DNA of 20,325 bases from Flavobacteriales bacterium MED-G22 (GCA_002457295.1 NTKF01000023.1:1-20325), one strand, 5' to 3'; numbered from the stretch's first letter, positions 7,659 to 16,581 are shown. A program made the numbers and translations. The notes: generated by a model from the sequence alone, not told the origin.

Positions 7659-9071
7659 ATGAACATACAACAAATATATACTGGCTGCTTGGCTCAAGGA
7701 GCTTATTATATTGAAAGCAATGGCGAAGTAGCTATCATTGATCCATTGAGAGAAGTGGAGCCCTACATAGCCAAGGCTAAAAAGGATAATGCACAAATAA
7801 AATATATTTTTGAAACTCATTTTCATGCCGACTTTGTCAGTGGACATTTGACTTTATCTAAAGCAACAGGTGCTCCCATCATTTTTGGTCCCAATGCAAC
7901 AACTGCATTTGATAGTATTATTGCTAAAGACGGACAAGATTTCCCATTGGGTGACCTTACCATTACACTTTTACACACACCTGGGCATACTATGGAAAGT
8001 AGTTGCTATTTACTAAAAGATGCGCAAAATAGACCTCATGCATTATTTAGTGGAGATACCCTCTTTTTAGGTGACGTAGGAAGACCCGACTTAGCCCAAA
8101 AAGGGGAGGATCTCACACAAGAAGACCTTGCTAGTATTCTTTATGACAGTTTACGTAATAAAATAATACCCCTTCCAGATTCTTTACTCATTTACCCTGC
8201 TCATGGTGCTGGGTCAGCTTGCGGTAAAAATTTAAGTAAAGAAACTGTTGGCATCCTTGGAGATCAAAAGAAAACAAACTACGCCCTACGTGAAAATATG
8301 TCTAAAGACGAGTTTGTTAAAGAAGTGACTGACGGACTTTTACCTCCTCCACAATATTTTCCATTGAATGTTAAAATGAATAAACAGGGTTATGAAGATG
8401 TTGCCCTAGTATTGCAAAAAGGAACCACCCCAATTTCTCCGCATCAATTTGAAGACTTAGCCAATGAAATGGGCGCTGTTGTATTAGATGTCCGCCATCA
8501 AGATGAATTTGCAAAAAAACACATCCCTCGTTCAATTTTTATTGGAATTGATGGAGGTTTTGCCCCTTGGGTTGGTACTCTCATTGGAGATGTAAAACAA
8601 CCTATTTTGTTGGTTACACCAGAAGGGCGTGAAGAAGAAACCGTCACCCGTTTGGCTCGGGTAGGTTTTGACAATACATTAGGCTATCTCGAAGGAGGTA
8701 TTGCTGCATGGGAAGCTTCAGGAAAGGAACTTGATCAGGTTGAGAGCCACACAGCACATGAACTCAAAAGCCATTTGCTAAAAGAAAAATCTGTGATTGT
8801 TTTTGATGTTCGACAAGAAGGTGAATATATCTCACAGCACATGTCAATTGCAAAGCATTCCCCTTTAAATTATATCAATGATTATTTTGACACCTTCCCT
8901 AAAGATAAAACGTTTTATATTCATTGTGCTGGGGGATACAGAAGCATGATCGCAGCCTCCATATTAAAAAGTAGAGGCGTTCATAATTTTATTGATGTCG
9001 CAGGAGGTTTTAAAGCTATTCAAGAAGCCGCCATAGATACCACGGATTACATATGTCCAACAACTAATTAA
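7659..9071 (+). CDS. CstB-like persulfide dioxygenase: metallo-beta-lactamase domain plus two rhodanese domains
   Basis: 470 residues. The N-terminal metallo-beta-lactamase domain (about 1-240) is of the ETHE1 persulfide dioxygenase type: THFHAD (His54, His56, Asp58), HTPGHT (His110), SGDTLF (Asp133) and YPAHG (His182). Cys188 in GAGSACGK sits where CstB-type proteins carry a reactive cysteine. A first rhodanese domain (about 262-354) is degenerate: its active-site loop reads LLVTPEGREEE, with Thr320 where the Cys should be. The second (about 366-460) has an intact loop, CAGGYRS with Cys423. Family knowledge says such enzymes oxidise glutathione or other low-molecular-weight persulfides to sulfite and can form thiosulfate with the rhodanese domain. 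It is 71 bases downstream of the SulP gene and 5 bases upstream of the YeeE-like pair. No ArsR/CsoR-type sulfide sensor gene is seen in the window. Confidence 0.92.
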   Translation: MNIQQIYTGCLAQGAYYIESNGEVAIIDPLREVEPYIAKAKKDNAQIKYIFETHFHADFVSGHLTLSKATGAPIIFGPNATTAFDSIIAKDGQDFPLGDLTITLLHTPGHTMESSCYLLKDAQNRPHALFSGDTLFLGDVGRPDLAQKGEDLTQEDLASILYDSLRNKIIPLPDSLLIYPAHGAGSACGKNLSKETVGILGDQKKTNYALRENMSKDEFVKEVTDGLLPPPQYFPLNVKMNKQGYEDVALVLQKGTTPISPHQFEDLANEMGAVVLDVRHQDEFAKKHIPRSIFIGIDGGFAPWVGTLIGDVKQPILLVTPEGREEETVTRLARVGFDNTLGYLEGGIAAWEASGKELDQVESHTAHELKSHLLKEKSVIVFDVRQEGEYISQHMSIAKHSPLNYINDYFDTFPKDKTFYIHCAGGYRSMIAASILKSRGVHNFIDVAGGFKAIQEAAIDTTDYICPTTN

Positions 9072-9076
9072 TTTTA

Positions 9077-9634
9077 ATGGATTTTATTTTTGAACCCTGG
9101 CCCTGGTACGTTGGTGGGCCGATGATTGGCCTTGTCTTTCTTTCGCTTTTGTTTTTAGATAAGAGTTTTGGAATGTCTTCCAACCTTAGAACATTTTGTG
9201 CCATTTGTGGTGCAGGAAAAACAAGTTCTTTTTTTAAGTTTGACTGGAAAGCACAGCGATGGAATCTCATAGTTGTTCTTGGAGCTATTATCGGGGGTTG
9301 GCTAGGGGCCAACCTTCTCTCACATGATAATGTAGTGGCTATAAGTGAAGCAACTATACACCAATTAGAATCGATCAATATTAAAACGGGTGGAAAAAAT
9401 TATGTTCCTGACGAATTATTTGGAATTGAAGCCCTTAAGAAACCGAAAATTTTAGCCTTTCTTGTATTAGGTGGCTTTTTTGTAGGTTTTGGAACTCGCT
9501 ATGCTGGAGGTTGTACTTCTGGTCATGCCATTTCAGGTTTGAGCAATCTGCAAATCGTTTCTCTTTTTGCTGTAATTGGATTTTTTATAGGAGGATTAAT
9601 AATGAACCATATCATTTTACCAAATTTATTTTAA
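9077..9634 (+). CDS. YeeE/YedE-family sulfur transporter, first half
   Basis: 185-residue membrane protein of the YeeE/YedE (Sulf_transp, DUF395) family, whose studied members import thiosulfate or move sulfane sulfur through conserved membrane cysteines. About four or five hydrophobic segments are visible (near 14-27, 63-82, 125-142 and 158-180). The family signature GTRYAGGCTSGHAISG contains Cys146. A second pair, Cys41 and Cys44 (FCAICGAG), precedes the second helix. It starts 5 bases after the dioxygenase stop and ends 3 bases before a second YeeE-like gene. The two therefore form a split transporter, as is common when the family travels with MBL-rhodanese enzymes. Full-length single-chain relatives hold both halves in one protein of about 350 residues. 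Confidence 0.88.
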   Translation: MDFIFEPWPWYVGGPMIGLVFLSLLFLDKSFGMSSNLRTFCAICGAGKTSSFFKFDWKAQRWNLIVVLGAIIGGWLGANLLSHDNVVAISEATIHQLESINIKTGGKNYVPDELFGIEALKKPKILAFLVLGGFFVGFGTRYAGGCTSGHAISGLSNLQIVSLFAVIGFFIGGLIMNHIILPNLF

Positions 9635-9637
9635 GCC

Positions 9638-10051
9638 ATGCAAAATCGTTTATTGTTATTAATAGGAATCGTTTTTGGAATTACCATGTATAAGTCTGAA
9701 GCAGCTTCATGGTTCAGAATTTATGAAATGTTTCAATTCGAATCATTCCACATGTATGGTGTAATTGGTGCAGCATTAGCAGTAGGTGTTTTAGGTATTC
9801 AACTCATCAAACGCCTTAAGCTAAAATCATTCTCTGGAAAACCAATTATTTTAGCTGATAAAGAATATGGTGTTAAACGCTATCTGTATGGTGGTATTTT
9901 TTTTGGATTAGGTTGGGCTATCACAGGTGCTTGCCCTGGACCTATGTTCACTTTATTAGGTGCTGGTTTTTATCCTATTTTAATTGTCATCGCAGCTGCC
10001 ACTCTTGGGACATGGGCTTATGGACTATTAAGAGATAAATTACCCCACTAA
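9638..10051 (+). CDS. YeeE/YedE-family sulfur transporter, second half
   Basis: 137-residue membrane protein with about four hydrophobic segments (near 3-17, 38-57, 82-98 and 108-130). It carries the second signature of the YeeE/YedE family, GLGWAITGACPGP, with Cys99. Together with the preceding gene it supplies the two pseudo-symmetric halves of the transporter, each with a membrane cysteine suited to relaying thiosulfate or sulfane sulfur. It is the last gene of the sulfur group. No hairpin terminator is visible in the 97 bases before miaB, so some read-through is possible. Confidence 0.87.
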   Translation: MQNRLLLLIGIVFGITMYKSEAASWFRIYEMFQFESFHMYGVIGAALAVGVLGIQLIKRLKLKSFSGKPIILADKEYGVKRYLYGGIFFGLGWAITGACPGPMFTLLGAGFYPILIVIAAATLGTWAYGLLRDKLPH

Positions 10052-10081
10052 ATACCTTTTTTTGCCTTCTTAACAACAAAC

Positions 10082-10094
10082 TGACAAAATGTCA
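10082..10094. promoter_or_regulatory. Inverted repeat TGACA-AAA-TGTCA upstream of miaB, possible operator
   Basis: A perfect dyad with 5-base arms and a 3-base centre, covering the place where the -33 element of the miaB promoter should be. No good TTG is found at proper spacing, so a bound protein might either recruit or block RNA polymerase here. The same TGTCA word recurs three times upstream of groES. Short dyads like this occur by chance, so the case rests on position and recurrence. Confidence 0.35.
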
Positions 10095-10113
10095 ATATTG
10101 CTGGCTTTTTTCT

Positions 10114-10121
10114 TAATTTTG
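10114..10121 (+). promoter_or_regulatory. -7 promoter element of the miaB operon
   Basis: TAATTTTG is a perfect match to the Bacteroidota -7 consensus TAnnTTTG. The predicted start is near 10126, about 23 bases before the miaB ATG. The nearest upstream TTG (10098-10100) is only 13 bases away, too close for a normal -33 box; the dyad at 10082-10094 occupies the normal position instead. Confidence 0.5.
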
Positions 10122-10148
10122 CAGGGCAAAACAATTTTGAGTTAAGCA

Positions 10149-11612
10149 ATGAAATCAAAAATAAATTCTACAGCCACCAAAAATCCGTATGCCTATGAAG
10201 GGGTGACCCTATCAAAGTCTACCTTTTTAGCCAAAAGGATTGCTTATATCGAAAGCTATGGATGTCAAATGAATTTTGCTGACAGTGAGGTAGTTGCTTC
10301 TATTCTTCAAAATGAAGGATATGCTATTACAAATGAACTGCAAGAAGCTTCCCTAATATTATTAAACACCTGCTCTATAAGAGAGAAAGCAGAGCAAACA
10401 GTGCGAAATAGATTAGTTCATTTTAATGGGCTAAAAAAAGTTAACCCAAAAGTAAAAGTCGGAGTATTAGGATGCATGGCTGAGCGTTTAAAACACCGTT
10501 TCCTAGAAGAAGAAAACATAGTGGATTTAGTGGTAGGTCCAGACGCCTATAAAGATTTACCCAATCTTTTAGAAGAAGTATATGCTGAAAGAGAAGCTGT
10601 TAATGTTATTCTTTCTAAAGAAGAAACCTATGGAGACATTGCTCCAGTTAGACTCAACTCAAATGGAATCACGGCCTTTATTTCCATCACAAGAGGATGT
10701 GACAACATGTGTACATTTTGTGTAGTACCTTTTACAAGAGGTAGAGAAAGAAGTCGCGATCCAAAGAGTATTCTCAAAGAAGTCGAAGATCTTGCTCAAA
10801 AAGGGTTCAAAGAAATTACGCTTTTAGGTCAAAATGTGGACAGCTATTTATGGTATGGCGGGGGTCTTAAAAAAGATTTTGAAAAAGCCACCACACTACA
10901 ACAAAATACAGCTATTCGATTTCATCATCTATTAGACATGGTGGCTTCTGTGCAACCAAAAATTCGGCTACGTTTTTCAACCTCAAATCCACAGGATATG
11001 TCTTTAGAGGTTCTCGCAACGATGGCCAAACATGCTAACATTTGTAACTATATTCACCTCCCTGTTCAGTCTGGAAGTAATAGAATTTTAAAAAAAATGA
11101 ATCGGTTGCATAGCAGAGAACAATATTTTGAATTGATAGACAATATTCGAAAAATAATACCCGATTGTGGTATCTCTCATGATATGATTGCTGGGTTTCC
11201 CACAGAAACAGAAGAAGATCATTGTGACACTCTTTCGCTTATGGACTATGTGAAATATGATTTTGGATTTATGTTTGCCTATTCAGAAAGACCAGGCACG
11301 TTAGCCGCTAGAAAAGTTCCTGATAATGTGCCATTAGAAATCAAAAAAAGACGGCTAAAGGAAATTATTGAATTACAACAAAAACACAGCCATTTTCGGA
11401 CACAAGCGTATATAAACAAAACAGTTTGTGTGCTGGTTGAAAAGCCATCAAAAAAATCTGATGCTTTTTGGAGTGGTAGAACAACACAAAACACTGTGGT
11501 AGTTTTTCCAAAGGAACATTATAAGGCTGGTGATTTTGTGGATGTCAAAATTACTGATTGTACAGCGGCAACACTCCTTGGAAAAGCAATAGGTCATTCA
11601 AACTCAATTTAA
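10149..11612 (+). CDS. miaB: MiaB, tRNA-2-methylthio-N6-dimethylallyladenosine synthase
   Basis: Radical-SAM methylthiotransferase that converts i6A37 to ms2i6A37 in tRNAs reading UNN codons. The 487 residues contain three parts. The N-terminal MTTase domain has its cluster cysteines Cys39 (YGCQMNFADSE), Cys75 (LNTCSIREKAE) and Cys109 (LGCMAERLK). The radical-SAM core has Cys184, Cys188 and Cys191 in CDNMCTFCVVPFTRGRERSR. A C-terminal TRAM domain (about 410-478) binds RNA. The MiaB-specific motifs distinguish it from RimO and MtaB. The first 20 or so residues are an extra basic leader common in Bacteroidota. It heads a run of five closely spaced genes; the next start lies 2 bases after its stop. 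Confidence 0.97.
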   Translation: MKSKINSTATKNPYAYEGVTLSKSTFLAKRIAYIESYGCQMNFADSEVVASILQNEGYAITNELQEASLILLNTCSIREKAEQTVRNRLVHFNGLKKVNPKVKVGVLGCMAERLKHRFLEEENIVDLVVGPDAYKDLPNLLEEVYAEREAVNVILSKEETYGDIAPVRLNSNGITAFISITRGCDNMCTFCVVPFTRGRERSRDPKSILKEVEDLAQKGFKEITLLGQNVDSYLWYGGGLKKDFEKATTLQQNTAIRFHHLLDMVASVQPKIRLRFSTSNPQDMSLEVLATMAKHANICNYIHLPVQSGSNRILKKMNRLHSREQYFELIDNIRKIIPDCGISHDMIAGFPTETEEDHCDTLSLMDYVKYDFGFMFAYSERPGTLAARKVPDNVPLEIKKRRLKEIIELQQKHSHFRTQAYINKTVCVLVEKPSKKSDAFWSGRTTQNTVVVFPKEHYKAGDFVDVKITDCTAATLLGKAIGHSNSI

Positions 11613-11614
11613 TT

Positions 11615-12904
11615 ATGGAATCACTACAGGGTGTCAAACAGCGTTTTGGAATCATAGGAAATCATACTGGACTGAATCGTGCTTTAGAAAAAGCGCTTCG
11701 AGTTTCAACCACAGATATATCGGTTTTAGTCATTGGCGAAAGTGGAGTGGGTAAAGAAAATATTCCAAAAATAATTCATCAATACTCCCACAGAAAGCAT
11801 GCAAAATACATTGCTGTAAATTGTGGAGCCATTCCAGAGGGTACTATTGACAGTGAATTATTTGGTCATGAAAAAGGAGCGTTTACTGGAGCCACTCAAA
11901 CACGTTCTGGCTATTTTGAAGTTGCCGACGGTGGAACAATCTTTTTAGATGAAGTTGGGGAGCTACCGCTTCCTACCCAAGTGCGTTTGCTACGAGTGCT
12001 AGAAACTGGAGAGTTTATCAAAGTGGGAGCCTCTAAAGTCCAAAAAACAAATGTTCGTATAGTTGGTGCTACCAACGTCAATATGCCTGAAGCTATCCAA
12101 AAAGGGAAATTTAGAGAAGACCTCTATTATAGATTAAGTACAATTGAAATACCCTTGCCACCGCTTAGGGAACGAAAAGAAGACATCCCTCTTTTATTTA
12201 GGAAGTTTGCATCAGACTTTGCCCAAAAATATCATATGCCCACTCTAAAACTTACAGAAGAAAGCCAAAAGATGATTCTCAACTACCGTTGGAATGGAAA
12301 TATCAGACAATTGCGTAATGTGGCAGAACAACTTTCAGTTCTTGAAAAGGCCAGAGAAATAGATCCATCAATTCTCAGAGGGTATCTGCCCGATAGTGGG
12401 AAAAACCTACCCATGCTTTTAAGCGATCAAAAAAAAGAAAGTGATTTTTCTACAGAACGAGAAATTCTTTATAAAGTGCTTTTTGATATGAAAAGCGATC
12501 TAAACGATTTAAAGAAATTAACCTTAGAACTGATACAAGAAGAAAATGTAAATGTCCAAGAAAAAAGCCAGGGCTTAATTGAAAAAATTTATGGTAAGAA
12601 AGAGTCAGAAAGCGAGGCCATCCCAAAAAATACTTTAGAAGCGATTCCCATTTCTGAAGACTCCATTCCAAAGGAAAAAGAAATACAACCCAATCAGGAA
12701 ATCACTTCCTATGATGATTATGCAGAGGCAATTGTTGAGGAAGAACCACAATCTCTTTTAGAAAAAGAAATCGAAATGATTAAAAGTGCCTTGATTCGCA
12801 ATAAAGGAAAGCGTAAATTGGCAGCAGATGAGTTGGGAATTTCGGAGCGCACACTTTATCGAAAAATTAAACAATTTGATTTGCATAATGTCGAGAATTC
12901 ATAA
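11615..12904 (+). CDS. Sigma-54-dependent transcriptional activator without N-terminal sensor domain
   Basis: 429 residues from the ATG at 11615, two bases after miaB; an upstream in-frame start would lie inside miaB and add no recognisable domain. The AAA+ domain begins almost at once. It has Walker A GESGVGKE (41-48), the sigma-54 contact loop GAFTGA (88-93), Walker B GTIFLDEVG (107-115) and an arginine-finger region REDLYYRL (167-174). A Fis-type helix-turn-helix is at about 388-422 (AADELGISERTLYRKI). Between them is a long linker (about 265-380), strongly acidic and proline-containing, where most relatives have only a short connector. No receiver, GAF or PAS domain exists, so activity is probably set by expression level or partner proteins. 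Known relatives remodel RNA polymerase carrying RpoN at -24/-12 promoters. Targets are unknown; nearby promoters are discussed in the findings. Confidence 0.93.
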   Translation: MESLQGVKQRFGIIGNHTGLNRALEKALRVSTTDISVLVIGESGVGKENIPKIIHQYSHRKHAKYIAVNCGAIPEGTIDSELFGHEKGAFTGATQTRSGYFEVADGGTIFLDEVGELPLPTQVRLLRVLETGEFIKVGASKVQKTNVRIVGATNVNMPEAIQKGKFREDLYYRLSTIEIPLPPLRERKEDIPLLFRKFASDFAQKYHMPTLKLTEESQKMILNYRWNGNIRQLRNVAEQLSVLEKAREIDPSILRGYLPDSGKNLPMLLSDQKKESDFSTEREILYKVLFDMKSDLNDLKKLTLELIQEENVNVQEKSQGLIEKIYGKKESESEAIPKNTLEAIPISEDSIPKEKEIQPNQEITSYDDYAEAIVEEEPQSLLEKEIEMIKSALIRNKGKRKLAADELGISERTLYRKIKQFDLHNVENS

Positions 12905-13415
12905 AGTGAAAATACTTCTTGGGTTAGGCATGTTCCCGTTTTTTGTGAGCTGTGGAATTTATTCTTTTACAGGGGCTTCAATCCCCCCTGGCACTTCCTC
13001 TTTTCAAGTTAATTATTTTGTGAATGTGGCAGGAAACAAACCCGGCTCAACTGTGGAACCTGGGTTAGATCGGGATTTTACTGTAGCTCTCCAAGATTTG
13101 ATCTTAAACTTAACTAATTTGGATTTAGTGAGTGCAGACGGTGACCTTATTTATGAGGGAGATATCACAGAATATAGCGTTACCCCCATGTCTGCTACTG
13201 CTGAAAACACGGCTGCACAAAACCGTTTAAAAATGACTGTTCATCTCACCTTTACCAACACAAAAAGAGAAGAAGATGATTTTAGTAAATCTTTTTCCTT
13301 TTTTTATGACTTCCCTGCTGACAAACAGGTTTATGATGTGATTGACACAGCACATAAAGAAATTTTTGAGCGGATAACTCAAGATATTTTTAATTCAACA
13401 TTGGCTAAATGGTAG
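12888..13415 (+). CDS. lptE: LptE, LPS-assembly outer-membrane lipoprotein
   Basis: Partner of LptD in inserting lipopolysaccharide into the outer membrane. The ATG at 12888 (175 residues) overlaps the activator's end by 17 bases and gives a normal lipoprotein signal: MSRIHKVK, a hydrophobic core, then FVSC with Cys22. A further upstream in-frame start would place this signal after a charged leader and is rejected. The sequence directly after the cysteine, GIYSFTGASIPPG, is the hallmark of Bacteroidota LptE. The C-terminal part alternates strands and a final helix (VIDTAHKEIFERITQDIFN). Its last codons overlap the start of the next gene by 7 bases. Confidence 0.9.
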   Translation: MSRIHKVKILLGLGMFPFFVSCGIYSFTGASIPPGTSSFQVNYFVNVAGNKPGSTVEPGLDRDFTVALQDLILNLTNLDLVSADGDLIYEGDITEYSVTPMSATAENTAAQNRLKMTVHLTFTNTKREEDDFSKSFSFFYDFPADKQVYDVIDTAHKEIFERITQDIFNSTLAKW

Positions 13416-14137
13416 ACCTAGAAAAACCTTTTTTTGACATCATAGAGCAGCTTGATTTAAAATCAAAGGAAGAATTTGAAAAATTGTTAGCCCTAAAAGA
13501 GCGTTTCCCTTTTTTTCAAACCACCTGGCTCTACTTAGCCAAGTGGTCTGAAATCCATAAGCAAAAGGAAGTTGAGCATTTGCTTCATCAGACTTCTGCG
13601 AGAACATATGATCGATCTTTACTTTTTGATTGGAAAGAGAAGCAAATAAAAATGAGTGATAAGGTTATTCATAAAACAGAAAAAAATAATCCCCTAAAAA
13701 AAGTAGTCAAGAAACCCAAAAAAAAGAATCCTACTACGAACGAGAAAATAAGCAAAGAAAAAACTGAAACATCTCCACCCTCCCAAATGACTTTCACAGA
13801 TTGGATTCAATTTATAGAAACCAAAAAAAGTGATCAATCAAAGTCTTCTACCCCAAACGAACGTTTTGCCCTTGTTGATGCCTTTTTAGCTCAACAACCA
13901 AAAATTAACCCTAAAAAAGAAACCGTCTCAAAAAATGAAGACCTTAGTGAGCCAAGTTGGACGTCAACCGAGGAATTGATGACCGAAACCCTCGCAAAAG
14001 TTTTTGTTAAACAAAAGAAATATGATAGGGCTATACAGGCTTATGAAATTTTACGTTTGAAATATCCAGAAAAAAATAGTTTCTTTGCCAACCAAATTAA
14101 TGTGATAAGGGATTTGCAAAAAAACTTAAACCGTTAA
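13409..14137 (+). CDS. Conserved hypothetical protein with TPR-like C-terminus
   Basis: 242-residue soluble protein that I cannot name. The start overlaps the lptE stop by 7 bases, so translation is likely coupled. Three zones are visible. The N-terminal helical part (about 1-70) includes FPFFQTTWLYLAKW. A lysine/threonine/serine-rich, probably disordered middle (about 75-130) has runs of Lys and Pro. A C-terminal helical hairpin (about 190-238; LAKVFVKQKKYDRAIQAYEILRLKYP) is the pattern of a single tetratricopeptide-like repeat. No signal peptide or membrane helix is seen, so it should be cytoplasmic. Its position between lptE and secG suggests a part in envelope biogenesis or export; this is inference from neighbourhood only. 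secG begins 4 bases after its stop. Confidence 0.75.
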   Translation: MVDLEKPFFDIIEQLDLKSKEEFEKLLALKERFPFFQTTWLYLAKWSEIHKQKEVEHLLHQTSARTYDRSLLFDWKEKQIKMSDKVIHKTEKNNPLKKVVKKPKKKNPTTNEKISKEKTETSPPSQMTFTDWIQFIETKKSDQSKSSTPNERFALVDAFLAQQPKINPKKETVSKNEDLSEPSWTSTEELMTETLAKVFVKQKKYDRAIQAYEILRLKYPEKNSFFANQINVIRDLQKNLNR

Positions 14138-14141
14138 CATT

Positions 14142-14504
14142 ATGAGTACATTTTCAATTTTTATCGCCCTAATCTTAGTGGTTTGTTTTCTGCTAATTTT
14201 GGTGGTCATGGTACAAAATCCCAAAGGGGGTGGTTTGTCTTCTTCTTTTGGAGGAGGAGGTTCTCAACAAATTGGAGGGGTGCAAAAAACTAGCGACTTT
14301 CTTGATCGCAGTACTTGGGTTTTATCAGTTCTATTAATGGTTTTAATCTTAGCGTCAAACATTACGCTTGAACGATCAGGAAGCGTACAAGATTCTAGAT
14401 TGTTGGATGATGGTACTACAACCTCACAACCTGCCGCTGTTCCAGAATTGGCACCAGAAACAGAAGAAATTCCTGAAATTCCTATTGAACCATCTGACAA
14501 TTGA
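14142..14504 (+). CDS. secG: SecG, preprotein translocase subunit
   Basis: Small membrane subunit of the SecYEG translocon. The 120 residues have two membrane helices (about 3-23 and 54-73) separated by the conserved glycine-rich loop VVMVQNPKGGGLSSSFGGG and the QKTSDFLDRSTW region that precedes helix 2. The C-terminal tail (about 80-120) is acidic and proline-rich (PEL, PETEEIPEIPIEP), an extension common in Bacteroidota. It is the last of the closely spaced miaB run; 124 bases with a separate promoter lie before groES. Confidence 0.95.
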   Translation: MSTFSIFIALILVVCFLLILVVMVQNPKGGGLSSSFGGGGSQQIGGVQKTSDFLDRSTWVLSVLLMVLILASNITLERSGSVQDSRLLDDGTTTSQPAAVPELAPETEEIPEIPIEPSDN

Positions 14505-14524
14505 GCCTTTTAGAGGGATTAAAA

Positions 14525-14568
14525 TGTCAGCCTGTCAGTTATTAATTCTACAACTTAACAAATTGTCA
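14525..14568. repeat. Three TGTCA words upstream of groES
   Basis: TGTCA occurs at 14525-14529, 14533-14537 and 14564-14568, all in the same orientation. The first two are 8 bases apart start to start, and the third overlaps the presumed -33 element of the groES promoter. The word matches one arm of the dyad upstream of miaB. They may be binding sites for one shared regulator; significance was not tested. Confidence 0.3.
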
Positions 14569-14592
14569 TTCAAAGTTGCTTGGCATAATTTG
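14563..14592 (+). promoter_or_regulatory. Promoter region of groES-groEL
   Basis: TTG (14563-14565) is followed after 20 bases by TAATTTG (14586-14592), one base short of the Bacteroidota -7 box TAnnTTTG. The same stretch also contains TTGGCA (14580-14585), a good sigma-54 -24 element. However, the base pair expected at -12 reads GT instead of GC at the correct 10-base spacing (14594-14595). It can therefore be read as a housekeeping promoter, a weak sigma-54 promoter, or both. The groES ATG is at 14629. Confidence 0.5.
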
Positions 14593-14628
14593 TGTCCTAT
14601 TGAGTAAAAAATAAAAATTAAAATAATC

Positions 14629-14907
14629 ATGAGTAAAATAACTATCAAACCGCTTGCAGACAGAGTTCTCATTGAGCCTGCTGCAGCAGAAACTAAAACT
14701 TCTTCTGGAATTATTATTCCCGATACAGCAAAAGAAAAGCCACAAAAAGGAGCTGTTGTTGCCGTTGGGAATGGAACAAAAGACAATCCCATAACGGTTA
14801 GTGTTGGTGATCAGGTACTTTATGGAAAATATGCAGGAACTGAACTTCAGCACGAGGGAAAAGATTATTTAATTATGAAAGAAAGCGATATACTCGCAAT
14901 TGTTTAA
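14629..14907 (+). CDS. groES: GroES co-chaperonin (Cpn10)
   Basis: Forms the heptameric lid of the GroEL folding chamber. The 92 residues have the standard Cpn10 organisation: [16 protein letters not shown] at the start, the mobile loop that binds GroEL (about 19-34, [16 protein letters not shown]), the VVAVGNG strand and the [15 protein letters not shown] block. Length and motifs are normal. groEL follows 20 bases downstream in the same operon. Confidence 0.98.
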   Translation: MSKITIKPLADRVLIEPAAAETKTSSGIIIPDTAKEKPQKGAVVAVGNGTKDNPITVSVGDQVLYGKYAGTELQHEGKDYLIMKESDILAIV

Positions 14908-14915
14908 ATCCATAA

Positions 14916-16562
<1,647 letters not shown>

Positions 16563-16581
16563 TCAATTTTTTTGAATTTCT

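Noticed and set aside
7611..7847. Minus-strand 78-residue frame at the start of the persulfide dioxygenase gene, looking hydrophobic
   Set aside because: It is antisense to a well-supported gene, and the hydrophobic look follows from AT-rich antisense codons.
10098..10122. Sigma-54 promoter CTGGC...TTTTGCA upstream of miaB
   Set aside because: The GG and GC pairs are 16 bases apart rather than 10, so the spacing is wrong; the TAATTTTG box explains the region better.
11558..11614. Upstream start of the sigma-54 activator inside miaB
   Set aside because: The extra 19 residues overlap the miaB TRAM coding region in another frame and resemble no domain; the ATG at 11615 follows the miaB stop by 2 bases.
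14580..14596. Full sigma-54 promoter (TTGGCA plus -12 GC) upstream of groES
   Set aside because: The -24 half is good, but at the required 10-base spacing the -12 dinucleotide is GT, not GC, and the surrounding TTGCA is mostly absent. It is kept only as part of an ambiguous promoter.
14535..14853. Minus-strand open frames opposite groES
   Set aside because: They are shadows of the groES coding frame, with no recognisable motif and no independent start context.
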